From NCBI GenBank assembly GCA_019420405.1, contig JAHZHF010000153.1, forward strand, positions 1 through 7,376: a DNA stretch of 7,376 nucleotides. The letters are read 5' to 3'. Position numbers and translations under genes: made by a program. The number at the start of each line of letters is the position of its first letter. Positions within the stretch are counted from its first letter, which is position 1. Positions 1-5,931 of this stretch are shown here, in pieces. The notes beneath the pieces were generated by a model. It was not told the origin of the DNA and ran no database searches. It was given only the letters and a program-made list of their open reading frames with translations. This DNA comes from Clostridiales bacterium. GTDB lineage: Bacteria; Bacillota; Clostridia; Lachnospirales; Lachnospiraceae.

Positions 1-3
1 CCT

Positions 4-120
4 TTAATCCGTATCCGGTACTTTGTAGTTTCCCTTATTCCCTGGAGCGAAGCCCGGAGCCGTCCTCCATCCCCGCAGAATACGTTTGAGAATCGTTCCT
101 GTTTTCGGACGTTTTTTCAT
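4..120 (-). other. possible small ORF or gene remnant, 38 codons
   Basis: Read on the minus strand, an ATG at 120-118 opens 38 codons ending in TAA at 6-4. The peptide begins MKKRPKTGTILKRIL and is rich in Lys and Arg. The bases upstream of the ATG on that strand contain no purine-rich Shine-Dalgarno sequence and I see no good promoter. I do not recognise the peptide. The opposite strand in the same register is also open from 1 to about 236, so either could be chance or the remains of a decayed gene. It is listed only because the stretch holds nothing better. Confidence 0.15.
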
Positions 121-257
121 ACGGGAGTTAATCTAAATAGCTGTAATAAATTTTTCTTGCTATTTCCCCGCCGTCATGATACCATGCTTTTCACAGGCAG
201 TAGTTTTGACACAGCGCTGTCACCATATCCGATATGATCAGGAATCATTTCATATTC

Positions 258-274
258 CGGATAAAGTTTATCCG
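258..274. repeat. perfect 8-bp inverted repeat
   Basis: CGGATAAA, a single G, then TTTATCCG form a perfect odd-length palindrome. An imperfect partner with the same TATCCG core lies at about 226-236, so alternative pairings are possible. No T-run follows, so it is not a terminator. It could be an operator for a dimeric regulator or decayed repeat DNA; no nearby promoter favours either reading. Confidence 0.45.
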
Positions 275-341
275 ATACTCATCTGAATATCGCCGTCCGG
301 CTCGGACAGATATCCAATGAACAATGGTTAATGAACTGTTT

Positions 342-349
342 CTATTAAA
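342..349. repeat. target-site duplication, left copy (CTATTAAA)
   Basis: This exact 8-bp direct repeat abuts the first base of the left inverted repeat. Its partner is at 469-476. Eight bases is the usual duplication length for IS66-family transposition. Confidence 0.8.
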
Positions 350-468
350 GTAACAGCTCAGCCCGCGCCATTCGTAAAACCGCACTTCGTGCTTATTGCA
401 GCTGCCGCCGCTGTTTTACTCATATACGGGCGCTCAGCTCACGGACAGCCCTATGGCTGAACTGTTAC
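350..468. mobile_element. MITE-like element, IS66-type ends, 119 bp
   Basis: The left end GTAACAGCTCAGCC (350-363) is the reverse complement of the right end GGCTGAACTGTTAC (455-468) except for one base. The 8-bp sequence CTATTAAA lies immediately outside both ends (342-349 and 469-476), exactly as a target-site duplication should. The inside is nested and palindromic: GCCCG (361-365) with CGGGC (427-431), GTAAAAC (374-380) with GTTTTAC (413-419), and a small GCAC-TTC-GTGC hairpin (382-392). It has no transposase. IS66-family elements are known for ends beginning GTAA and 8-bp duplications, so I infer a non-autonomous derivative moved in trans by an IS66 transposase. The intact duplication suggests fairly recent insertion. 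Confidence 0.8.
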
Positions 469-476
469 CTATTAAA
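469..476. repeat. target-site duplication, right copy (CTATTAAA)
   Basis: This is the second copy of the 8-bp direct repeat, abutting the last base of the right inverted repeat. Removing the element and one copy restores an uninterrupted AT-rich sequence upstream of the Rpn-family gene. Confidence 0.8.
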
Positions 477-531
477 AAACTAACATTAAAAATTTTAAGC
501 AAACTGCTGTATGATGTGATATTATAATGAT

Positions 532-1302
532 ATGGAGACAGTTCCTGTGCCGCTGGAAACCCGGCACATGTACGAAGACTTTCTCTATGAAATGGAAAAT
601 GGTATGTATTACCACTTTGAATTCGAAAGTGATTCCATTTCCGAAGATGATCTGAAACGCTTCCGGGAATATGAGGCTTCCACCTCAAGAATTTACAATG
701 CCCCGGTCATAACCTATGTCATCTGCTCATCCGGAGTGAAAAAGCTTCGTGACAGGATCACGGAAGGGATCAATATATACCGTGTACAGCTTATACGGCT
801 GAAGGATGAAAATGCAGATAAGCAGCTGGAATATCTTTCCCAAAATCCGAAAAAAACTTTAGCCAGAGAAGATATCATTCCTCTGCTTTTTTCACCGCTG
901 ATGGGTGGGCGCTCAAAGCAGAAGGAACGAATCTTTCAATGTATGGAGATACTGAAAAGAGCAGAAACTATTTTTTCAAAAAACGATATCCGGAAAATGG
1001 AGGCGATCCTTTATATTTTCGCTGTAAAATTTCTGGATGACAATGAATTGGAATCGATTAAGGAGGCGGTTGCCATGACAAAACTCGGACAGATGATATG
1101 GAATGATGCTTTGGAAAAAGGCCGTGAAGAGGGCGAAAAAATCGGCTTGAAACGCGGCGAGCAGATTGGCCTGGAACGCGGAGCTGAGCGTTACAGTCGG
1201 CTCATTCTTATTCTAAGTAAGGAAAACAGGAATGACCTTATTATTAAAATGGCCTCAGATCCGGAGTACCGGGAGGAGCTATATAAACAATACGGGATCT
1301 GA
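532..1302 (+). CDS. Rpn-family PD-(D/E)XK nuclease/putative transposase, probably N-terminally truncated
   Basis: Proteins of this family (PDDEXK_2, YhgA/Rpn-like) are DNA endonucleases that promote RecA-independent recombination. Visible parts are the nuclease core with Asp16 (in YEDFLYE) and the Glu30-x-Glu32 segment (HFEFES); a helical middle with IIPLLFSPLMGG at about 115-126; and a charged Glu/Gly tail at about 195-217 (EKGREEGEKIGLKRGEQIG) followed by a YREELYKQYGI ending, all typical. Most relatives have Gln where Glu32 stands, and carry about 30-50 more residues before the core; here the frame closes upstream at TGA 517-519. No Shine-Dalgarno precedes ATG 532. TATAAT at 523-528 would place transcription start inside the frame, so ATG 568 is an alternative start. 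A MITE ends 64 bp upstream. It may be a decaying or inactive copy. Confidence 0.75.
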   Translation: METVPVPLETRHMYEDFLYEMENGMYYHFEFESDSISEDDLKRFREYEASTSRIYNAPVITYVICSSGVKKLRDRITEGINIYRVQLIRLKDENADKQLEYLSQNPKKTLAREDIIPLLFSPLMGGRSKQKERIFQCMEILKRAETIFSKNDIRKMEAILYIFAVKFLDDNELESIKEAVAMTKLGQMIWNDALEKGREEGEKIGLKRGEQIGLERGAERYSRLILILSKENRNDLIIKMASDPEYREELYKQYGI

Positions 1303-1311
1303 TTTATTATG

Positions 1312-1361
1312 GCCCGGCTGTGATTCAAGCCCCGCGAGCGGGTCTTGAATCACAGCCGGGC
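1312..1361. repeat. large palindrome, 23-bp arms
   Basis: The arms at 1312-1334 and 1339-1361 are complementary except for one C/T mismatch, around a CGAG loop. The arm begins GCCCGGCTGTGATTCAAG. It starts 9 bp after the Rpn stop codon. No T-run follows on either strand, so it is not a standard terminator. No target duplication is obvious at its edges. It shares CGGGCGCTCAG (1357-1367) with the MITE (427-437). I infer a dispersed palindromic repeat of REP/MITE type; an mRNA-stabilising 3' hairpin is the alternative. Confidence 0.75.
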
Positions 1362-1414
1362 GCTCAGTATAATTCTGTCCTTTTATTCTTTTAGGTTTGC
1401 CTACACAGATACAG

Positions 1415-1460
1415 AAGGCGGACTTTGCTCATTTTACGGTGAGCAGGGTGCGCCTTTTTT
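1415..1460 (+). terminator. intrinsic terminator downstream of the Rpn-family gene
   Basis: AAGGCG (1415-1420) pairs with CGCCTT (1451-1456), and TGCTCA (1426-1431) pairs with TGAGCA (1440-1445) around an 8-base loop. Four of the five intervening positions can pair if G-U is allowed, giving a long stem with a single G-G mismatch. Six T (1455-1460) follow. It separates the Rpn gene from the ribokinase promoter. Confidence 0.75.
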
Positions 1461-1501
1461 GCAGCTGAAGCAGCTGTTGAACTGAAATGTCTGGAAAGAG
1501 C

Positions 1502-1530
1502 TTGACGAAAATGTTATGGGGGAGTATATA
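1502..1530 (+). promoter_or_regulatory. sigma-A-type promoter for ribokinase
   Basis: TTGACG (1502-1507) and TATATA (1525-1530) are separated by 17 bp. This places transcription start near 1537, leaving a leader of about 100 bases before the ribokinase ATG. I see no clear operator or catabolite-responsive element near it. Confidence 0.65.
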
Positions 1531-1624
1531 TAAATTATGAAAATATTTTAAGTAAAAGTTTTCAGAAAGGAAACTTTATCTGTTGGAATTAGAGTGGAAG
1601 AACTGTGAATTCCGCAAAGAAAAG

Positions 1625-1631
1625 AAAGGAG
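1625..1631 (+). promoter_or_regulatory. ribosome binding site that fixes the ribokinase start
   Basis: AAAGGAG lies 8 bases before ATG 1640. It favours this ATG over the in-frame upstream TTG at 1583, which would add 19 residues unlike any ribokinase N-terminus. Confidence 0.8.
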
Positions 1632-1639
1632 AAGAAACG

Positions 1640-2572
1640 ATGAAGAAGCAAATACTGATCGTGGGAAGTTTGAACATGGATATGGTAATTGAGATGAGGC
1701 AGATGCCTCTTGTCGGAGAAACCGTGCTGGGAAAGAGCCTGTCCTATATCCCTGGAGGGAAAGGCGCGAATCAAGCGTTCGCTGCGGGAAAACTGGGAGG
1801 GAATGCAGTGATGCTTGGCTGTGTCGGGTCGGACGAAATGGGGGAAAAGCTGACAGAGAAACTGGCGGAGAGCGGAACGGATACGGCACATGTGGCATCA
1901 GTTTCCGATGTTCCTACAGGAACTGCAGTGATTTATGTAAATGAGAGTGGAAATAACAGTATTGTGTTCGTAGTCGGAGCGAACTCGGCCTGTTACGTTG
2001 AGTTTTTAAAGGCCAATGAGGAACTGCTGCGTGCCAGCGATTACGTTATGTTCCAGATGGAAATTCCCTTTGAAGCTGTCTTTTACGGAATCCGGAAAGC
2101 GAAAGAGCTGGGGAAAACTGTAATTTTAAACCCGGCGCCTGCGCCGGATCCGGAGGAGATCCCGGATGATATCTGGAAGTGTATTGACTTCCTGACGCCG
2201 AATGAGACAGAGACTGCTAAATTAAGCGGGACAAATGACACTTCTGAGGAGGGAATCCGGACAGGCGCCGGGCTGCTTCTGCAAAAAGGAGTGAAAAACG
2301 TGATTGTCACAATGGGAGAAAAGGGCGCATTTTTTTCGGACGGAAACAGCGGGGAAATCTATCCTACAAGAAAAGCGAAAGCAGTGGATACAACAGCGGC
2401 CGGAGACTGCTTTAACGGAGCATTTGTCACAGGACTGTCAGAGGGGATGGAAGTGCCGGAAGCAATCCGGTTTGCAAATCTTGCCGCTTCAATCGCAGTT
2501 GAGAGGAAGGGAGCGCAGAATTCAATACCCGGAAGGGAGGAAGTGAATCAAATGAGGTCAATAGCTATCTAA
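1640..2572 (+). CDS. rbsK: ribokinase (PfkB family)
   Basis: It phosphorylates D-ribose to ribose 5-phosphate with ATP in the cytosol, feeding the pentose phosphate pathway and nucleotide synthesis. The 310-residue product is full length for the family. Visible motifs are the N-terminal GSLNMD (9-14), PfkB signature 1 GGKGANQA (39-46), NPAPA (164-168), TPNETE (187-192), TMGEKGA (224-230) and signature 2 DTTAAGDCFNGA (250-261), with Asp256 as the expected catalytic base. GAQNSIP (291-297) is also typical of ribokinases. The DTTAAGD form and overall pattern favour ribokinase over fructokinase or other sugar kinases. It has its own promoter and no rbs transporter, pyranase or repressor gene beside it, so it may serve salvage of intracellular ribose. 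No clear terminator follows, so read-through into the citrate synthase gene is possible. Confidence 0.93.
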   Translation: MKKQILIVGSLNMDMVIEMRQMPLVGETVLGKSLSYIPGGKGANQAFAAGKLGGNAVMLGCVGSDEMGEKLTEKLAESGTDTAHVASVSDVPTGTAVIYVNESGNNSIVFVVGANSACYVEFLKANEELLRASDYVMFQMEIPFEAVFYGIRKAKELGKTVILNPAPAPDPEEIPDDIWKCIDFLTPNETETAKLSGTNDTSEEGIRTGAGLLLQKGVKNVIVTMGEKGAFFSDGNSGEIYPTRKAKAVDTTAAGDCFNGAFVTGLSEGMEVPEAIRFANLAASIAVERKGAQNSIPGREEVNQMRSIAI

Positions 2573-2617
2573 ATACCTGGACCTTTGCTCGTTCATAAAG
2601 ATTTAATATCCAGTTAA

Positions 2618-2646
2618 TTGTATAGTTTGCAAATTTTTAGTATAAT
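2618..2646 (+). promoter_or_regulatory. sigma-A-type promoter for citrate synthase
   Basis: TTGTAT (2618-2623) and a consensus TATAAT (2641-2646) are 17 bp apart. Transcription would start near 2653, giving a leader of under 40 bases. The in-frame TTG at 2618 is part of the -35 box, so it cannot be the translation start from this promoter. Confidence 0.75.
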
Positions 2647-2674
2647 AAACGAATATACAGAAAATAGAAGAGAG

Positions 2675-2681
2675 AAGGAGG
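2675..2681 (+). promoter_or_regulatory. ribosome binding site that fixes the citrate synthase start
   Basis: A full AAGGAGG lies 8 bases before ATG 2690 and selects that codon over upstream in-frame alternatives. Confidence 0.85.
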
Positions 2682-2689
2682 AAGGTCAC

Positions 2690-4060
2690 ATGGTGAAAGA
2701 TATTGACAGCATTTTTTTCGATATAACTCCCGAGATTGAAGAACTGGCCCTCAAATGCGAGAACAACAATGCGATTGAGAAGGAACTGTACACGAAATAC
2801 GAGGTGAAGAGAGGGCTGCGTGACCTGAATGGTAAAGGCGTTCTTGCAGGTCTTACAAACATTTCTGATGTCTGCGCTTCTAAAGTAGTCAACGGTGAGA
2901 CGGTACCCTGTGAAGGAAATCTTTATTATCGAGGATATAATATAAAGGATCTGGTACATGGATTCCTGGCAGCGAAGCATCCGGGTTTTGAGGAAACGGC
3001 ATATCTGCTGCTTTTCGGTGAGCTTCCGAGTAAGACAGAATTGGAAAATTTTCAGGAAATGCTTGCGGACCGGCGTATGCTCCCGCCGAATTTTGTGCGT
3101 GATGTAATTATGAAAGCGCCAAGCCGTGATATGATGAACAGCATTACGAGAAGTATTCTGCAGCTTTATTCTTATGATGAGAAAGCGGATGACACCAGTA
3201 TTCCGAACGTACTGCGCCAGTGCCTGAATCTGATTGCACAGTTCCCGATGCTGATGGTTTACGGGTATCATGCGTACAACTACAGAAGAGGCGAGGATTT
3301 ATATATTTACGCTCCGAAAAGGGAGCTCTCCGCAGCGGAGAACATTCTGATGATGCTGCGTGAGAACAGGAAGTATACGAAGCTTGAAGCGAAGATCCTG
3401 GATATGGCGCTTGTGCTTCATATGGATCACGGCGGTGGTAATAACTCTACATTTACAACTCACGTAGTCACATCGTCCGGGACTGACACGTATTCTACAA
3501 TGGCTGCGGCTATGGCATCCCTTAAGGGGCCGAAGCATGGCGGTGCAAATATAAAGGTTACGCAGATGTTTGAAGATATGAAGGCGCATCTGACAGACTG
3601 GACGGATGATGATCAGATCCGCTCGTATCTGACGGCTCTGCTTGACAAACAGGCATTTGACCGGAAAGGGCTGATCTACGGAATGGGACATGCGGTTTAT
3701 TCGATTTCTGACCCGCGTGCGGATATTTTCAGACATTTCGTAAAACAGCTTGCCAAGGCGAAAGGCTATGAGAAAGAATATGCGCTTTATGAGAAAGTCG
3801 AGCATATGGCTCCGGAAATTATTGGCGAAAAGAGAAAGATGTACAAGGGTGTAAATGCGAACGTCGATTTCTACAGCGGTCTGGTTTACAGCATGCTTGA
3901 TCTGCCTGCGTCGCTGTATACGCCGATTTTCGCGGCGGCACGTATCGTGGGCTGGAGCGCACACAGGCTGGAAGAGCTCAAGAATGTAGACAAGATTATA
4001 CGTCCGGCTTACAAGGCGCTGGCGCCTCACCGCGAATACATAAATCTTGAAGACAGATAA
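2690..4060 (+). CDS. citrate synthase (citrate/2-methylcitrate synthase family)
   Basis: It condenses acetyl-CoA with oxaloacetate to give citrate; some relatives also or instead use propionyl-CoA. The product has 456 residues, longer than the roughly 370-430 common in bacteria, with about 40 extra N-terminal residues before the core. All three catalytic positions are present: His247 in MDHGGGNNST, His334 in GMGHAVYSISDPR (the family signature) and Asp393 in NVDFYSG. GPKHGGAN (around His283) is the CoA/substrate loop. In fermentative Clostridia such enzymes usually supply 2-oxoglutarate for glutamate. No aconitase, isocitrate dehydrogenase or prpB/prpD is adjacent, so context does not choose between citrate and methylcitrate. 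It is co-transcribed with the following hydrolase, 13 bp downstream. Confidence 0.93.
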   Translation: MVKDIDSIFFDITPEIEELALKCENNNAIEKELYTKYEVKRGLRDLNGKGVLAGLTNISDVCASKVVNGETVPCEGNLYYRGYNIKDLVHGFLAAKHPGFEETAYLLLFGELPSKTELENFQEMLADRRMLPPNFVRDVIMKAPSRDMMNSITRSILQLYSYDEKADDTSIPNVLRQCLNLIAQFPMLMVYGYHAYNYRRGEDLYIYAPKRELSAAENILMMLRENRKYTKLEAKILDMALVLHMDHGGGNNSTFTTHVVTSSGTDTYSTMAAAMASLKGPKHGGANIKVTQMFEDMKAHLTDWTDDDQIRSYLTALLDKQAFDRKGLIYGMGHAVYSISDPRADIFRHFVKQLAKAKGYEKEYALYEKVEHMAPEIIGEKRKMYKGVNANVDFYSGLVYSMLDLPASLYTPIFAAARIVGWSAHRLEELKNVDKIIRPAYKALAPHREYINLEDR

Positions 4061-4073
4061 GTGAGATAGTACC

Positions 4074-5009
4074 ATGAGAGACGAGTTTTATTTCCCATCC
4101 AAGGACGGCAATACAGAGATTCATACGATGGAATGGAAGCCGGAAGGCGAAGTCAGAGCCGTTCTGCAGATCTGCCACGGAATGATGGAATATATCAGAC
4201 GATATGATGAGTTTGCGGAATTCCTGTGCGAACATGGATATTATGTCGTGGGAAATGATCATCTCGGGCATGGGAAGTCCATACAGTCAAAGTCAGAGTA
4301 CGGTTTCTTCAATGAGAAGTACGGAAATGCGTGTGTGCTGGGTGATATCCATACGCTCAGACAGCGGACTGCAAAAAAATACCCGGATGTTCCTTACTTT
4401 ATGCTGGGACACAGCATGGGATCTTCCCTCCTGAGACAGTATATCCAGATGTATGGAAACGGCCTGAGCGGAGCAGTGCTCATGGGTGTGGTGGCGGATC
4501 ATAAAAAGGCGGAGCTCCTGTTTGGAAAAAGGCTCTGCCGGATGATGGCCGCTGTGCGCGGCTGGCATTATCGGAGCAGGCTGGTGGACAAGATGGCAGT
4601 GGGAAATTATAATAAAAAGTTCAAACCTGCCAGAACAAGAGCCGACTGGATTACCAGTGATCTGGAACGTCTCGAAAAATACGCGGACGATCCTCTCTGC
4701 TCGTTTATGTTCACAGTCAATGCTTACTACAGCATGTTTTCGGGGATGATCAGCATGCAGAGAAAAGAAGGCGTGTACATGATTCCGAAAACGCTTCCTG
4801 TTTTGTTTACATCCGGTGCGGAGGACCCGGTGGGAAACTTCGGCAAGGGTGTGCGGAAAGTTTATGAGAAATATCGGGCAGCAGGGATACAGGACGTAAG
4901 TCTGCGTCTGTATACGGGCGACCGCCACGAGATTCTCAATGAGACGGACCGGGAACAGGTGTATCAGGATCTGCTGGAATGGCTGGAAGAGCACAGAAAA
5001 CAGAAATAG
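4074..5009 (+). CDS. alpha/beta hydrolase, lysophospholipase/monoacylglycerol lipase-like
   Basis: This is a serine hydrolase of the Hydrolase_4 (serine aminopeptidase S33-like) type, expected to cleave an ester such as a lysophospholipid or monoacylglycerol; the substrate cannot be told from sequence. The 311-residue chain carries the oxyanion-region HGM (35-37), NDHLGHGKS (61-69), the nucleophile elbow GHSMG with Ser114, an acid at Asp251 (GAEDPVG) and His285 (GDRHEI), so the triad is complete. A helical cap fills roughly 140-235. There is no signal peptide or membrane segment, so it is cytosolic. It starts 13 bp after the citrate synthase stop with only a weak GTGAG-like ribosome site, which suggests translational coupling. 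An intrinsic terminator follows 20 bp after its stop. Confidence 0.88.
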   Translation: MRDEFYFPSKDGNTEIHTMEWKPEGEVRAVLQICHGMMEYIRRYDEFAEFLCEHGYYVVGNDHLGHGKSIQSKSEYGFFNEKYGNACVLGDIHTLRQRTAKKYPDVPYFMLGHSMGSSLLRQYIQMYGNGLSGAVLMGVVADHKKAELLFGKRLCRMMAAVRGWHYRSRLVDKMAVGNYNKKFKPARTRADWITSDLERLEKYADDPLCSFMFTVNAYYSMFSGMISMQRKEGVYMIPKTLPVLFTSGAEDPVGNFGKGVRKVYEKYRAAGIQDVSLRLYTGDRHEILNETDREQVYQDLLEWLEEHRKQK

Positions 5010-5028
5010 ACAGTTGGTTAGAGATATC

Positions 5029-5060
5029 AGAGATGCCGTGCAAATGCGGCATCTCTTTTA
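5029..5060 (+). terminator. intrinsic terminator of the citrate synthase-hydrolase unit
   Basis: AGAGATGCCG (5029-5038) and CGGCATCTCT (5047-5056) form a perfect 10-bp stem with an 8-base loop, followed by TTTTATT from 5056. It begins 20 bp after the hydrolase stop. Confidence 0.9.
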
Positions 5061-5089
5061 TTGCAATTCAAACTCTGTGGTGCTACAAT
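5061..5089 (+). promoter_or_regulatory. promoter of the membrane protein-M20 peptidase operon
   Basis: TTGCAA (5061-5066) and TACAAT (5084-5089) are 17 bp apart, with TG at 5081-5082 giving an extended -10. It starts directly after the preceding terminator. Transcription would begin near 5096, leaving a leader of about 93 bases. Confidence 0.7.
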
Positions 5090-5096
5090 TTTCAAA

Positions 5097-5134
5097 GTGA
5101 CAGTTCGGTCATACGGCTCGGACTAAACTGTTAT
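5097..5134. repeat. inverted repeat at the start of the operon leader, resembling the MITE ends
   Basis: GTGACAGTTCGGTC (5097-5110) can pair along its whole 14-base length with GACTAAACTGTTAT (5121-5134), counting four G-U pairs, around ATACGGCTCG. Its arms match the 350-468 element's terminal repeats at 10-11 of 14 positions. There is no T-run after it and no flanking duplication. It would be the very 5' end of the operon mRNA. It may be a degenerate element end or a leader hairpin that affects mRNA stability. Confidence 0.6.
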
Positions 5135-5188
5135 AAGATAGACGTTGCTTATAAAGAAAGGACGTCGGAATGAGAATGGAGGGAAAAT

Positions 5189-5911
5189 ATGTTTGATCCA
5201 AACAGTACATTTCTATTTATCCTTGCGGGGCTGGTGATACTTTTCGTGATTGCACAGTCTGTTTTTTTCCTCGTCAGGGCATGGCGGAGAGGAAAAGCGC
5301 TGGGGATGGATATGAAACAGATGAGAAAGACGATTATTTCTACGGCGATCTTTACATTCGCGCCGGCTGTGTCCATCCTGCTGGGTGTAATTACACTGGC
5401 ACAGTTCCTGGGGCTTCCGCTGCCGTGGCTGCGGCTGAGCGTCATCGGAGCTATTACTTACGAGCTTCCGGCCGCGACAACAACAGCAAACGCTCTGGGG
5501 ATTACGGTATTATCTGAGACGATAACGGATCCGAAGGTGTATACAGCGATCGCGTGGGTAATGACCCTTGGAATTTTCCCGGGGCTGATCTGGGTACCGC
5601 TTTTTATTAAAAAGATCCAGGGAGGTCTGATGAAGATTAAGCAGAAGGACAGCAAGTGGGGAGACATCCTGATGACCGCGCTGTTCCTCGGAATGATCTC
5701 AGCTTTCCTGGGTATGGTATTTGCAGATATCAGGAGTGGTCTTGCGGGCTGGATTCCGATATTCGTACTTTTGTTTTCCGCGTTTGTCATGGGAATCTGC
5801 GGTCTGCTTGTAAAGGTCTGCAAAATGAAATGGCTTGAAAATTATGCACTGCCCATCAGCATGCTTTGCGCCATGGCGTTTGCGGTAGTGATTACGCCGA
5901 TGATTGTATAG
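5189..5911 (+). CDS. DUF5058-like polytopic membrane protein
   Basis: This is a 240-residue integral membrane protein of unknown function that I recognise as DUF5058-like. Hydrophobic segments lie near 8-30, 48-74, 116-141, 158-178, 188-210 and 217-239, giving about six membrane spans. A less hydrophobic, Thr/Ala-rich stretch at 83-104 (SVIGAITYELPAATTTANAL) may dip into the membrane and looks like the most distinctive part. Basic loops (RAWRRGK at 30-36, KKIQGGLMKIKQK at 141-153) suggest cytoplasmic sides. GGAGGG (5178-5183) lies 5 bases before the ATG. It is first in an operon with a second membrane protein 20 bp downstream and an M20 peptidase. I infer it is half of a two-subunit transporter; no transport motif proves this. 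Confidence 0.8.
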   Translation: MFDPNSTFLFILAGLVILFVIAQSVFFLVRAWRRGKALGMDMKQMRKTIISTAIFTFAPAVSILLGVITLAQFLGLPLPWLRLSVIGAITYELPAATTTANALGITVLSETITDPKVYTAIAWVMTLGIFPGLIWVPLFIKKIQGGLMKIKQKDSKWGDILMTALFLGMISAFLGMVFADIRSGLAGWIPIFVLLFSAFVMGICGLLVKVCKMKWLENYALPISMLCAMAFAVVITPMIV

Positions 5912-5931
5912 TGACGGGAGGAAGATAAGAT

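Larger units (their letters stand above)
1..349. other. non-coding stretch with short palindromes
   Basis: I find no convincing gene in these bases. Several short inverted repeats are visible. TGACA and TGTCA (207-211 and 218-222) flank CAGCGC. ATGAT and ATCAT (about 234-248) flank CAGGA. A perfect 8-bp repeat CGGATAAA-G-TTTATCCG lies at 258-274. GTCCG-GCT-CGGAC lies at 295-307. A weak hairpin at 94-111 is followed by six T (112-117) and might be a poor rho-independent terminator for a gene to the left. A TTGACA at 206-211 has no well-spaced -10 box. Confidence 0.5.
1303..1639. other. intergenic region between Rpn-family gene and ribokinase
   Basis: In order it holds the 1312-1361 palindrome, the 1415-1460 terminator, a short run with two CAGCTG palindromes (within 1462-1475), the ribokinase promoter (1502-1530) and an AT-rich leader of about 100 bases. 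I see no further gene. A TTG at 1583 is in frame with the ribokinase, but its AGAAAGGA (about 1564-1571) is too distant to be convincing. Confidence 0.6.

Noticed and set aside
434..688. 84-codon minus-strand open frame
   Set aside because: It spans the MITE end and the Rpn nuclease core on the opposite strand, with no ribosome site and no recognised family.
1548..1898. Minus-strand open frames opposite the ribokinase start
   Set aside because: They are low-complexity Ser/Pro/Phe-rich shadows of the Lys/Glu-rich ribokinase N-terminus and its leader.
2132..2153. CCGGCGC-CT-GCGCCGG palindrome inside ribokinase
   Set aside because: It encodes the conserved NPAPAPDP segment; the symmetry follows from GC-rich Pro/Ala codons.
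2603..3271. 222-codon open frame on the minus strand
   Set aside because: It is antisense to the citrate synthase gene and its promoter, with no recognisable motif.
3299..4075. 258-codon open frame on the minus strand
   Set aside because: It lies entirely opposite the citrate synthase gene, whose catalytic motifs are intact. The antisense product has no recognisable domain.
4293..4994. 233-codon open frame on the minus strand
   Set aside because: It is antisense to the hydrolase gene with a complete catalytic triad. No ribosome site or family resemblance.
298..5123. 10-base repeat CGGCTCGGAC at 298-307 and 5114-5123
   Set aside because: Ten-base matches are expected by chance many times in a window of this size, and the flanks do not match.
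4979..5173. 64-codon + strand open frame
   Set aside because: It overlaps the hydrolase 3' end and runs through the terminator, promoter and leader hairpin, all of which argue for non-coding sequence.
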